From Bog-473 sp963770645 (GTDB lineage Bacteria > Actinomycetota > Acidimicrobiia > Acidimicrobiales > RAAP-2): DNA of 64,000 nt. Position numbers and translations under genes: made by a program. Positions 1 to 6,976 of this stretch are shown one piece after another (position 1 is the stretch's first letter; every line of letters begins with the position of its first letter). The stretch spans positions 1,302,001-1,366,000 of the forward strand of contig CAVYQL010000004.1 in assembly GCA_963770645.1 (NCBI GenBank), written 5' to 3'. Under the pieces are notes generated by a model. That model was not told where the DNA came from. It ran no database searches and was given only the letters and a program-made list of their open reading frames with translations.

Positions 1-338
1 AGGTTGCGGTACGACGAGCCGTCGGCGAATCGCACGCCGAAGAGGACGACGCCTGTCGGCACGGACTCTTCGCCTATCGAAGCCGAGAACCTGGGAAAGT
101 TGAACCCACGAGGACCCCGGCCACTGACTAGGGGCCGTCGCAAATGGGCGACAACGCCAAAGGTCACAACCAGCGGATAGGCAACGACGTTCCGCAAGAG
201 GACGGCGCCGTCTGACGAACGACCGAGCATTACATCGGTGACTACCGTCTTCCCGAAGCTCTCGTCCCACGGAAGAGCTGAGCGTGGCTGCCGTTCGAAC
301 TCAGGCGTCGAGACCTCGATTGGGGAAAAGAAATCCAC
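1..338 (-). CDS. Hypothetical protein, 3' end cut by window edge
   Basis: The minus strand stays open from base 338 to the window edge (112 codons, no stop) and reads as a soluble protein. It starts with residues MDFFSPIEVSTPEF (GTG start at 338). Near the visible end, around residues 96-110, is a TGVVLFGVRFADGSSYRN segment. That G-V-x-F-x-D-G-S pattern is common in uncharacterised actinobacterial proteins whose family function I do not know. An AAGGAGG stretch lies on the coding side upstream, but about 30 bases from the GTG, so the start is uncertain. The gene is divergent from the membrane protein at 430. No function is assigned. Confidence 0.6.
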   Translation of the reverse strand, partial: MDFFSPIEVSTPEFERQPRSALPWDESFGKTVVTDVMLGRSSDGAVLLRNVVAYPLVVTFGVVAHLRRPLVSGRGPRGFNFPRFSASIGEESVPTGVVLFGVRFADGSSYRN

Positions 339-429
339 GTGGAACCCTACCCCTGGGTTCGGAAATTCCTGCCTCCTTCACTGGTAGGGGATACTCAGGT
401 CTTGGTACGTCGAGGTCGAAAATAGGGAG

Positions 430-975
430 ATGGAAGGGACCGGGAATTACCCACAGCCAGATTCGGCCGTCGAGGTCTCCTATACGCTCCAACGACCCGA
501 GGCTAGGGCGGTGCTTCACGGCTTCTGGGGCAGGCGCCTCCTGCGACTCAGCCCAGCCTGCTTTATTCTCATTGCGGCCTACGTCCGGTTGGTTGGCCCT
601 CCGTACTGGGTAAGTGTTCTAACCGGACTGCTTATATTCTCAGCCACGATCCTCGTGGTCATGGCCCTGTGGGACCAAAGCCAGTTGCCCTCGCTCTGTC
701 GGCATGTGCACGTGAAGTGGAATCCCGTGGGGGTTCAGATTGACACTCCCTCCGGCACGTGGGGATACCACTGGGGGTCCGTACGCAGCTGCAAGGCGTC
801 TCCTCGATTCGTCTCGATGCGCTTTGCCGATGGCAAATGGATTCACGTGCCTGCGAGGGCGTTCGCTTCCAGTTCTGACCGGGATCGGGTCCTCGGATTC
901 GCGAGCAGGGCTAGTTTGATCGACGTTCAGGAGGGACCTGAGGAGCGGCAGACGGAGGCGCACGGGCGCCACTGA
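430..975 (+). CDS. YcxB-like two-TM membrane protein
   Basis: This 181-residue protein has a short soluble N-terminus, two adjacent hydrophobic segments (about residues 35-50 and 57-77) and a C-terminal beta-rich domain with a WGYHWGSV...FADGKWIHVPARAF pattern. That architecture matches the YcxB-like C-terminal domain family, whose biochemical role is unknown. The purine-rich GGGAG touches the ATG, so a slightly downstream GTG (in VEVSYTL) is possible. The gene ends two bases before a copy of the extragenic repeat described below. It is one of the few plus-strand genes in the first 20 kb. Confidence 0.6.
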   Translation: MEGTGNYPQPDSAVEVSYTLQRPEARAVLHGFWGRRLLRLSPACFILIAAYVRLVGPPYWVSVLTGLLIFSATILVVMALWDQSQLPSLCRHVHVKWNPVGVQIDTPSGTWGYHWGSVRSCKASPRFVSMRFADGKWIHVPARAFASSSDRDRVLGFASRASLIDVQEGPEERQTEAHGRH

Positions 976-992
976 CCCGGCGTTAGGTGACA
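976..992 (+). repeat. Extragenic repeat, copy 1
   Basis: CCCGGCGTTAGGTGACA directly follows the stop of the YcxB-like gene. It matches the recurrent YCC-GGCG-NNNN-GG pattern. It also contains GTTAGGT, which fits the integron core GTTRRRY, although most other copies do not. Confidence 0.5.
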
Positions 993-1264
993 CCCTTAAC
1001 CGGATGTCTGACGCGGGTTTTGGGGCACCCTTCGGACACGGATCCGTTAAACTGGTCCATCCACCGGATGCTCAGGCGGCCGATCCGACGAAACATTCAA
1101 ACCGCTTGCGGAGAACAAGCAAAGCAACCGGCCCTCAGAGCCCGAGAAGTGTATCCATGACACAAGCTCCGGCAATAGGCGACGGGGAATCATCGCTCTA
1201 GCAGTGGGTCACAACGACCTGAAAAATTGATTGCAACCTGGTTCGGGCGACTACTTCGCTGTCC
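993..1264. other. Non-coding stretch with a degenerate repeat copy
   Basis: I see no convincing gene here; a 65-codon plus-strand frame lacks a ribosome-binding site and has a poor composition. GCGGGTTTTGGGGCACC at 1013-1029 is a degenerate second copy of the extragenic repeat. Bases 1240-1256 (CTGGTTCGGGCGACTACTT) share GGGCGACTACTT with the copy at 8849 and lie just downstream of the ABC permease stop. Confidence 0.4.
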
Positions 1265-2008
1265 TTAGACGGCCTTGGCTCCCGTCACCAAGCGTTCCCG
1301 ATCGAACATTCGGGCGACAAATCGCAAAAGCAACGCATCAGTCACCAGCAGCCCGACGGCAATGGTCAGCGCCACCAGGAACGTCGGGCTCACCACACCG
1401 ACCGCCAGCAGAATGATGATGACCACCGGGGGAAAGCTGGCCAGCGTGGCCAGCTGCTGGGCGACTCGCGCTTCGCTCGCCCGCACCGACACGGCCATGC
1501 CCACCACAATGCCCCAGCCGGCCAAAAGAGGGGCGAGGAGGAACAGAGCGAGGATCACCGGGCCGTCGTGGAAGACGGCCGTGGAGGTCACAGAGTCAGC
1601 GAATAGCCAAGTGGCCACTAGGAAAAGGGTGAACACCGCGTAGGACATCGCCAGCGTGGGAATCATGACCGATGTCGCTTTGCCCACCAGGAACTCCTGC
1701 TGGCGTAGAGGCGTGGTGAGGAGCGGTTCGAGTGTTCCCTGCTCGCGCTCGCCGACCACGGAGTAGGCAGAGAGCGTGCTGGGCATGATCGTCGGGATCA
1801 GCAGGAGATAGAGGAGGGGCAGGATGAGACTCTTCTGCAGCGCCGCACCCGACGTGGTCGGCGTAACTATGAAAATGGTCACAACGGGCTCAACGAGAAA
1901 CAGAAGGGGCAGGACGCACATGGTCACGACAATGGACCGTTTGCGCCGGTAGTCCCGCAGCTCCTTGCGGACGACGGCATTGATGCGAGGGGTATCGAGT
2001 CCGATCAT
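1265..2008 (-). CDS. ABC-2 type exporter permease
   Basis: This 247-residue integral membrane protein starts with a basic amphipathic segment (RINAVVRKELRDYRRKR) followed by about six hydrophobic helices. The central conserved segment EREQGTLEPLLTTPLRQQEFLVGK (read in two parts: EREQGTLEPLL and TTPLRQQEFLVGK) is the signature of NatB/ABC-2 permeases. Its start codon overlaps the stop of the upstream ATPase by four bases (ATGA, 2005-2008), so the two are translationally coupled and form one exporter. The substrate is unknown; the NatAB family exports Na+ or drugs and peptides. Confidence 0.85.
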   Translation of the reverse strand: MIGLDTPRINAVVRKELRDYRRKRSIVVTMCVLPLLFLVEPVVTIFIVTPTTSGAALQKSLILPLLYLLLIPTIMPSTLSAYSVVGEREQGTLEPLLTTPLRQQEFLVGKATSVMIPTLAMSYAVFTLFLVATWLFADSVTSTAVFHDGPVILALFLLAPLLAGWGIVVGMAVSVRASEARVAQQLATLASFPPVVIIILLAVGVVSPTFLVALTIAVGLLVTDALLLRFVARMFDRERLVTGAKAV

Positions 2009-3507
2009 GGTGTGTTGACCTCGACGTCCTCGGCAATCAATTCGAGGTACACGTCTTCGAGAGTGTGCTGCGTCTCACCGATGGTGAGGACATCTGCTCC
2101 CGCATTGACGAGGCCCCGCACCACCTCGGGTGCGGCCACCTTCGGCTCCGACACCGAGAGCACATAGGAAGTCGGACCCTCGGTGCGCCAGCTCTCGACA
2201 CCTTTGATGCTGGTGAAGAACTGCTGGGGGCCTTCGACCGGTTCGACGGTCGTGACGATGAGCGACTTCTTGAAGAGCTGGTCCCGCAAACCCGCCGGTG
2301 TGCCAACAGTGCGCAGCGTGGTGTTCATGATGGCCACGCGGTCGCAGAGCTTCTCGGCCTCGTCGAGTCGGTGGGTGGTGAGGAAGATGGTCACCCCCTG
2401 CTGGCGAAGCCCGACGATCAGGTCGTGTACTTCATGTGCGGCCACCGGGTCGAGGCCCGAGGTCGGTTCGTCAAGGAACATGACGGCCGGATCGCTCATC
2501 AGTGTCCGGGCCAAGCTCACCCGCTGGCGGAGACCCTTGGAGAGCCCGCCGCACAGCTCGTCGGATCGGTTGGCCACGTTGACCGCTTCGAGCGCCTTTT
2601 TGATGTTCGGCCCGGGATTGCGCAGCCCGTAGAGCCCGGCGAAATACTCCAGGTTCTCAGTCACGGTCAGGCGCAGATAGAGGCCCGAGGCTTCGGGCAT
2701 GATGGCAATGTGCTGACGGATGTCCACTTGGTTCTCGGGCCTGAGTGGGATCCCGGCCACGGTGGCGGTGCCCGAGGTCGGTGCGATCAGCGTTCCGAGG
2801 GTGCGGACGGTGGTGGTCTTGCCTGCTCCATTGGGGCCTAGGAAGCCGAACACTTCCCCGTAGGCGACCTCGAAGGACACTTCGGAAAAAGCAGTCCGCT
2901 GGCCGAAGCGCTTGGTCAACTGCTGCACGGCAATGGCAGCTGGGCCCGCCTTGCTATCCAGAGTTGGCGCACTAGTGATTTCTTTGATGTTGGTGATCGC
3001 CCGGGCTCCGGAAGCTGAACCAGCGGCCACCATCTGTGGTCGCGGTACGTCCTCGTCGTTGCCTTGTTCGAAGACACTCTTGCCCGCGTCATCCGGTGTG
3101 AGGCTGACCCAGACGTCGTGCTTGAACAGACTGGCCAACATCAAGAAGATCCAACGCTGGGCGATGAAGGGGTGACGGGCTCGCCGCCGGCATGTGAGTC
3201 CGACGACCTGCCCGTCCGCCACCTCGAGGGATTCCTTCGGGCTGCCTAGGAACCGCATCGATGAGACCTGTACGGTGTGATGTCCAGCGTCGACCGATAG
3301 ATCGATCGTCTCGTTGTTGGGAATGGAGCCGACGACGCTCCCGTCGATAAGCACGTGCCATGCTCGACCGCCTTGAGAAGTGCCCGACCCTCCGCTCTGG
3401 CGTGAGATCCTGAATGTCGCCGCTGCAGTTGTGGCGTTATTTGTTCCGGGTTCGAGTCCGACGGAGCTTACGAACCGCTCACTCGCAGCCGTGGGAGTTG
3501 GACTCAT
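2005..3507 (-). CDS. ABC exporter ATPase with N-terminal beta-domain extension
   Basis: This 500-residue protein is long for an ABC-2 ATPase. Residues about 1-175 are an extra part: a low-complexity start, then a small beta-rich unit (AWHVLIDGSVVGSIPNNETIDL, split here as AWHVLIDGSVVG / SIPNNETIDL) like a PEGA or carbohydrate-binding-like fold. Residues about 190-420 are a complete nucleotide-binding domain with Walker A GPNGAGKTTT, a GGLSKGLRQR signature in place of LSGGQ, Walker B VMFLDEPTSGLDP and the switch TTH. The C-terminal tail matches the DrrA/NatA accessory region. It is coupled to the permease at 1265 and lies three bases after the small gene at 3510. Confidence 0.85.
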   Translation of the reverse strand: MSPTPTAASERFVSSVGLEPGTNNATTAAATFRISRQSGGSGTSQGGRAWHVLIDGSVVGSIPNNETIDLSVDAGHHTVQVSSMRFLGSPKESLEVADGQVVGLTCRRRARHPFIAQRWIFLMLASLFKHDVWVSLTPDDAGKSVFEQGNDEDVPRPQMVAAGSASGARAITNIKEITSAPTLDSKAGPAAIAVQQLTKRFGQRTAFSEVSFEVAYGEVFGFLGPNGAGKTTTVRTLGTLIAPTSGTATVAGIPLRPENQVDIRQHIAIMPEASGLYLRLTVTENLEYFAGLYGLRNPGPNIKKALEAVNVANRSDELCGGLSKGLRQRVSLARTLMSDPAVMFLDEPTSGLDPVAAHEVHDLIVGLRQQGVTIFLTTHRLDEAEKLCDRVAIMNTTLRTVGTPAGLRDQLFKKSLIVTTVEPVEGPQQFFTSIKGVESWRTEGPTSYVLSVSEPKVAAPEVVRGLVNAGADVLTIGETQHTLEDVYLELIAEDVEVNTP

Positions 3508-3509
3508 CT

Positions 3510-3839
3510 CTAGCGTCCGGCGAGTACGGATGATTGCTCGAGGACGTGTTGCACCTTGCGCACAATGCCGGCGCGGTTGATGAGAAAGCCAGGCGGGGTG
3601 ACGCTGGCGGCGCCACCTATGTGAATCTCGGTTTCGCTGATACCCGCGACGATTTCAACAAGGGCCTGCTCCCACCAATGCCGCTTGACCAGGATCGAAT
3701 TGAGATGACCCGATGACTCGTGGTGCACGTGCGAGGCGACGGTCGGCAGGACCTTGTAGCGAGATCCGAGTCCGTCCCGGAGAATCTCGCTCACCTCCTC
3801 GACCGTGACGTCGGAGCGGGGAAGCGTGATGGTGGGCAT
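3510..3839 (-). CDS. Small conserved hypothetical, first gene of exporter operon
   Basis: The 109-residue soluble protein begins MPTITLPRSDVTVEEVSEIL and has a mixed alpha/beta composition with TEIHIGGAASVTPPGF in the second half. No membrane segment or catalytic motif is visible. It is the promoter-proximal gene of a three-gene unit with the ABC ATPase (three-base gap) and permease, and is transcribed divergently from tetR across a palindromic operator. It probably acts with the exporter. A resemblance to the beta-rich N-terminus of the ATPase partner is possible but unproven. Confidence 0.7.
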   Translation of the reverse strand: MPTITLPRSDVTVEEVSEILRDGLGSRYKVLPTVASHVHHESSGHLNSILVKRHWWEQALVEIVAGISETEIHIGGAASVTPPGFLINRAGIVRKVQHVLEQSSVLAGR

Positions 3840-3862
3840 AGGAGCCGGCTTTCGATTTCAAT

Positions 3863-3879
3863 CTGACTGACTCAGTCAG
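3863..3879. promoter_or_regulatory. Palindromic operator between tetR and exporter operon
   Basis: CTGACTGA-C-TCAGTCAG is a perfect 8-bp inverted repeat with a one-base centre, located between two divergent genes. TetR regulators usually bind such sites to repress both themselves and the neighbouring exporter. Confidence 0.75.
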
Positions 3880-3893
3880 TTTACACTAGTCCC

Positions 3894-4592
3894 ATGCCTC
3901 GTGTCCCAGCCAGTGAGCGCATGCTCGAACTAGCCAGAGCCGCGACCACGGAGTTCGGACGCCTGGGTTATCGCGGTACCAAGACGGCGGAAGTGGCGAC
4001 CAAGGCAGGCATCTCAACGGGTTCCCTCTTCAACTACGTCGAATCCAAAGAGGCGCTGTTCCATCTGGTCTTCCTTTTCGGCTTCGAGATGACCTCCGAA
4101 CGCCTCCCGGCCCTGCCGGTAGCCACCCCGGCTCCGGGCGCGACGTTCGCCGTCATCGAGGCGGGACTGGCCCAGATCCAGATGCCGCGCATGCGAGCGG
4201 CGCTGTCTGAGGAACAGCCGGCTGATGTCGCGCTGGAACTGCGTGAAATTCTTGAGGAGCGCTACTCCCTTATCGAGCACTACTGGCCGGTCCTCGCGGT
4301 CATCGAACGGTGCGCTGTCGAAATGCCGGAGCTGGAGGCCGCCTGGTTCGGCCTGATTCGCGCTGAAATCCTCGAGGAGCTGGTCACCTACCTCGAGCGT
4401 CGGATGGCCGAGGGGTTGCTTCGACCCATGCCCGACTCTCGGGTGGCAGCGGGAGTCGTCACCGAGTCGCTGTCGTGGTTCGGCTGGCACCGACGCGAGG
4501 GACGGGACTCCTCCCTCTACGACGACGATGCGGCTAGGCGCACGGTCATCGAGTTCATCTGTGCCGCGCTGGATCCACAAGTCAGCCGTTGA
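3894..4592 (+). CDS. TetR/AcrR family transcriptional regulator
   Basis: This 232-residue protein has an N-terminal TetR helix-turn-helix at about residues 8-55, with the typical AATTEFGRLGYRGTKTAEVA and GISTGSLFNYVESKEALF segments. A variable all-helical ligand domain follows. It is divergent from the exporter operon and lies 15 bases from the palindrome at 3863-3879, so it is the likely ligand-responsive repressor of that operon. The inducer cannot be predicted. The gene is intact. Confidence 0.9.
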   Translation: MPRVPASERMLELARAATTEFGRLGYRGTKTAEVATKAGISTGSLFNYVESKEALFHLVFLFGFEMTSERLPALPVATPAPGATFAVIEAGLAQIQMPRMRAALSEEQPADVALELREILEERYSLIEHYWPVLAVIERCAVEMPELEAAWFGLIRAEILEELVTYLERRMAEGLLRPMPDSRVAAGVVTESLSWFGWHRREGRDSSLYDDDAARRTVIEFICAALDPQVSR

Positions 4593-4740
4593 GCACAGAT
4601 GTTGTGCTCGCTGAAGCAGATCCACCACGAGGTCGACCCCAGTTCGGCGAAGGTCGCTTTGGCGCTCCAGAGAGGGTTCTGGTGTCCCACTTTGACGGCG
4701 TCATTGAAGTGGGGCATGACACCGAAGGGTGTCACCCCAG
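4593..4740. other. Intergenic stretch left of IS110 copy 1
   Basis: A hairpin CCCACTT...AAGTGGG (about 4687-4713) could act as the tetR terminator. A frame starting TTG at 4589 runs through this stretch and, with the IS removed, would join the small gene at 6138. That may be chance or may mean the IS split a gene. Confidence 0.35.
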
Positions 4741-4800
4741 CCCGGCAGCGAGGATTGAAGTGGCCGCTGAGTGATCCACCACTTCGGTGAGGGAGTTGGT

Positions 4801-4983
4801 CAGCGTGTGAGTGGGTGTCCAGGCCAGGTCTGACTCCAATAATCCGGCTGACGTCCGAAAGGACTGTCTTGAGTTCGATCCGTCGGCCTGGCCCGGTCAC
4901 CCACTCGACACCCATCGGTTGGACGGAGTGACCTCATAGGAGCCTGCCTCATACAGGCCCGTCGCTGTCTTGTCCGTCGTCCC
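4801..4983 (+). ncRNA. Putative IS110 bridge RNA
   Basis: The left end folds into two guide loops. Loop 1: stem 4805-4828 with 4887-4911. Its left strand AATCCGGCTGAC (4841-4852) repeats the CCGGC of the target's left half. Its right strand GAGTTCGATCC (4871-4881) is complementary to CGAACT of the target's right half, and an inner hairpin GTCC-GAAA-GGAC separates them. Loop 2: stem 4922-4927 with 4973-4978. Its left strand CATAGGAGC (4935-4943) equals the element's right terminus at 6077-6085, and CGTCGCT (4960-4966) is complementary, with one mismatch, to the left terminus AGCGAGG. This is the known target-loop then donor-loop order of IS621 bridge RNA. RNA ends are inferred. Confidence 0.75.
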
Positions 4984-5022
4984 GCTCGGTGCGGTGTCAC
5001 CCCAACCCAATCCAACGAAGGG

Positions 5023-6081
5023 ATGACAGTGACCACTGTGGCACGAAGCATCACCGGCGGGGTAGATACGCACCTCGACGTCCATGTAGCGGCGGCCTTG
5101 GACGAACGAGGTGCTCTCCTCGGCGTCGCGAGCTTCGCTACGACCGAGAGCGGCTACAAGAAGCTGCTGGGGTGGCTCGCCGACTTCGGTCCGGTCGAGC
5201 TCGTCGGTGTCGAAGGCACCGGGTCCTATGGAGCCGGGCTCACTCGCCATCTCCAAGCCGAGCGGATCCGCGTCGTCGAAGTCGACCGCCCCAACCGACA
5301 ACGTCGTCGGCGCAAGGGAAAGTCCGATCCCGAAGATGCCATCTCGGCCGCCCGGGCCGCCCTCTCGGGTGACGCCGCTGGGGAGGCCAAGACAAGGGAC
5401 GGAAACGTCGAGTCCATGCGGGTTTTACGAGTCGCGAGGTCCTCGGCTCGCAAGGGACGGACCCAGGCCCTCAACCAGATGCGCAACCTCGTCTCGACCG
5501 CCCCCGAGTCCATCCGGGCCGAGCTCCGGGGCCTCAGCGTCTCCCATCTCCTCGAGCGCGCCTCGACCTATCGACCCGGCGCCAAGCGCGACATCGTCTC
5601 GCTGACCAAGTTCAGCCTCCGGATGTTGGCCCGACGGGCCCTCACCCTCGAAGAGGAGATCGTCGAGCTCGACGCCATCCTCAAACCCTTGGTCAAGGAG
5701 ACCGCGCCCGAACTCGTCGCCACGCTCGGTATCGGGACCGATGCCGCCTCCGCGCTCCTCGTCGCGGCCGGCGACAACCCTGAACGGCTACGCAACGAGG
5801 CGGCCTTCGCCCACCTCTGCGGCGCCTCACCGCTCGATGCCAGCAGCGGCAAGAACCAACGACACCGACTCAACCGCAGTGGTGACCGTCAGGCCAACTC
5901 CGCCCTGTGGCACATCGTGCTCACCCGGATGGTCTACGACCCGCGCACCACCGAGTACATCGATCGACGGAAGACGGAAGGCTTGACCAAGAAGGAGGCC
6001 GTGCGATGTCTCAAGCGCTACGTCGCTCGCGAGGTTTACGGGCTCCTACCTCACGAGAAATTAGGGCTTGACAGCCCATAG
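5023..6081 (+). CDS. IS110-family transposase (RuvC-like/Ser recombinase)
   Basis: The 352-residue protein has the N-terminal DEDD RuvC-like domain: D in GGVDTHLDVHV, E in VGVEGTGSYG, and D-x-x-D in KSDPEDAISAARAAL. A coiled helical linker and the C-terminal Tnp_20 domain follow (TLGIGTDAASALLVAAG; CGASPLDASSGK with the conserved Ser; NRSGDRQANSALW). IS110 proteins insert DNA under guidance of a bridge RNA made from the adjacent non-coding end. The reading frame is intact and the second copy has the same protein. A 134-codon antisense frame over the left end is a shadow. Confidence 0.95.
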   Translation: MTVTTVARSITGGVDTHLDVHVAAALDERGALLGVASFATTESGYKKLLGWLADFGPVELVGVEGTGSYGAGLTRHLQAERIRVVEVDRPNRQRRRRKGKSDPEDAISAARAALSGDAAGEAKTRDGNVESMRVLRVARSSARKGRTQALNQMRNLVSTAPESIRAELRGLSVSHLLERASTYRPGAKRDIVSLTKFSLRMLARRALTLEEEIVELDAILKPLVKETAPELVATLGIGTDAASALLVAAGDNPERLRNEAAFAHLCGASPLDASSGKNQRHRLNRSGDRQANSALWHIVLTRMVYDPRTTEYIDRRKTEGLTKKEAVRCLKRYVAREVYGLLPHEKLGLDSP

Positions 6082-6088
6082 GAGCATC

Positions 6089-6097
6089 GAACTGGGC
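6089..6097 (+). repeat. Extragenic repeat, copy 2 (split by IS110)
   Basis: The right half GAACTGGGC continues from the left half CCCGGC at 4741-4746. The restored site AGCCC-GGCGAACT-GGGCT has a five-base-pair stem around the conserved GGCG loop. Confidence 0.75.
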
Positions 6098-6137
6098 TAC
6101 CCCCGCCGACGTCTTCACCAAGAGTGGTATCGCTGCA

Positions 6138-6353
6138 TTGACGCGCCGCGGGGTGGTCCGAAATGGACCATTGGTGGCTATAATCGAACCAGTGGTCAGT
6201 ATTGAACTGGAACGAATCGAGGCACTCGAACTTCTCGGGATGACCTTGGCGCACCTCAACGACGCCGAGGCGAGAGCGGATATGTCGCCTCGAGTACCGC
6301 TCCTGATGACTATCCGGGACAAACTCGCCCGCGGGCTCAGGGAGGAACAATGA
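6138..6353 (+). CDS. Small antitoxin-like protein, 5' end probably cut by IS110
   Basis: The frame (TTG at 6138) encodes about 71 residues: TRRGVVRNGPLVAIIEPVV, then a helical tail. The frame is open back to the IS110 boundary (ATPADVFTKSGIAALTRRG...), and its start of the A-D-x-F-x-K-x-G / V-x-R-x-G-P-L-V-A-I-I-E type resembles Phd/YefM antitoxins. I therefore infer that the true 5' end was separated by the insertion. It overlaps the next gene by four bases (ATGA). The family call is tentative. Confidence 0.45.
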   Translation: MTRRGVVRNGPLVAIIEPVVSIELERIEALELLGMTLAHLNDAEARADMSPRVPLLMTIRDKLARGLREEQ

Positions 6354-6604
6354 GCTATTCCGGCGCCGATGTACATGCGGCGACCATGGCAATGGACAAG
6401 TATCGAGGTGGAGATGATGGCGAAACCGGCTCTGCCCTCGTCGTAGTCGGCCTCAGCGCAGAACGCGTCGAAAAAGAAGCAGCAATTCGCGACGACATGA
6501 TTCGCGTCGCCCACCGGGCTGGCGCGTCGATCCGCCAACTCGCCGAAGTATCGGGGCTCGGCCGAAAGTCTGTGACGGCCATCATTTCCTCTGACCACCC
6601 CTGA
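6350..6604 (+). CDS. Small helix-turn-helix protein
   Basis: This 84-residue protein has a C-terminal helix-turn-helix: RVAHRAGASIRQLAEVSGLG followed by RKSVTAII, the usual A-x-x-A-G-x-S-x-R-x-L-A spacing. The N-terminus is polar with no clear fold. It overlaps the upstream small gene by four bases, so the two form a short operon. It may be a DNA-binding partner of the antitoxin-like protein. No toxin gene is seen next to it. Confidence 0.55.
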   Translation: MSYSGADVHAATMAMDKYRGGDDGETGSALVVVGLSAERVEKEAAIRDDMIRVAHRAGASIRQLAEVSGLGRKSVTAIISSDHP

Positions 6605-6620
6605 CCCGCTGACAACAGCT

Positions 6621-6644
6621 ATTGGAGCAGCGGAAGGCGCCAAT
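6621..6644. repeat. Short inverted repeat after the small operon
   Basis: ATTGGAGC and GCGCCAAT form an imperfect hairpin just after the stop at 6604. No T-run follows, so a terminator role is only possible. Confidence 0.3.
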
Positions 6645-6657
6645 GCTGATCCTCACG

Positions 6658-6673
6658 CCGGCGTACTGGGTCA
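6658..6673 (+). repeat. Extragenic repeat, copy 3
   Basis: CCGGCGTACTGGGTCA ends 16 bases from the stop codon of the minus-strand gene at 6690. Confidence 0.7.
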
Positions 6674-6689
6674 CCCCGGTCATTTCCGA

Positions 6690-6956
6690 TTACTCGGTGA
6701 CGACGGTGGCTCCCTCTTCTTTCAGTGCGTCCTGGATGCCTCTGATTGGGAGACCAGTGAACCTCGCCACCTTTCCCTCGGTTGTGGTCAAGACAACCTG
6801 ACCCACCTGGTCGGCAATCGGCAGCGTGACGACCAGCAGTCGGGGACGGCTTCCCTCGATGAGATCAACTGACTCCAAGTCCGTGAACGGCACGGTCAGG
6901 GGACTTCCCGAATGCCCAGCGGGTCCGAATACCAGGCCATCCTTCGTCACGGCCAC
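6690..6956 (-). CDS. PH-like small protein, N-terminus probably lost to IS256
   Basis: The 88-residue frame (GTG start) shows strands typical of a bacterial PH-like domain: GLVFGPAGHSGSPLTVPFTD, then VDLIEGSRPRLLVVTLP and a C-terminal helix IRGIQDALKEEG. The frame continues upstream (YTTRSDVAV...) up to the IS256 end at 6977, so the original start was probably beyond it. The protein is likely cytosolic or membrane-proximal. Its function is unknown. Its stop abuts repeat copy 3. Confidence 0.5.
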   Translation of the reverse strand: MAVTKDGLVFGPAGHSGSPLTVPFTDLESVDLIEGSRPRLLVVTLPIADQVGQVVLTTTEGKVARFTGLPIRGIQDALKEEGATVVTE

Positions 6957-6976
6957 GTCCGAGCGCGTGGTGTAAC

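Larger units (their letters stand above)
4747..6088 (+). mobile_element. IS110-family element, copy 1
   Basis: The 1342-bp element is identical in extent to the copy at 19037-20378, with shared sequence starting and ending at the same bases. It has no terminal inverted repeats. A 276-bp non-coding left end precedes the transposase, and only seven bases follow its stop, the layout of the IS110 (IS621-like) subgroup. The flanks CCCGGC (4741-4746) and GAACTGGG (6089-6096) rejoin to one copy of the extragenic repeat, so that repeat is the target. No target duplication longer than one base is visible. Confidence 0.9.

Noticed and set aside
976..992. Integron attC site
   Set aside because: GTTAGGT fits GTTRRRY, but the partner boxes and long folded arm are missing, and other copies of the repeat do not keep GTTRRRY.
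1004..1201. 65-codon plus-strand frame
   Set aside because: No ribosome-binding site, poor composition, and it starts inside a repeat copy.
4589..4774. 61-codon plus-strand frame after tetR
   Set aside because: It could be the separated 5' part of the gene at 6138, but its start is a TTG overlapping the tetR stop and it has no family features. Kept only as a remark.
4897..5301. 134-codon minus-strand frame over the IS110 left end, also at 19187-19591
   Set aside because: It covers the folded bridge-RNA region and the transposase 5' end, and it is duplicated only because the IS is. No protein-like features.
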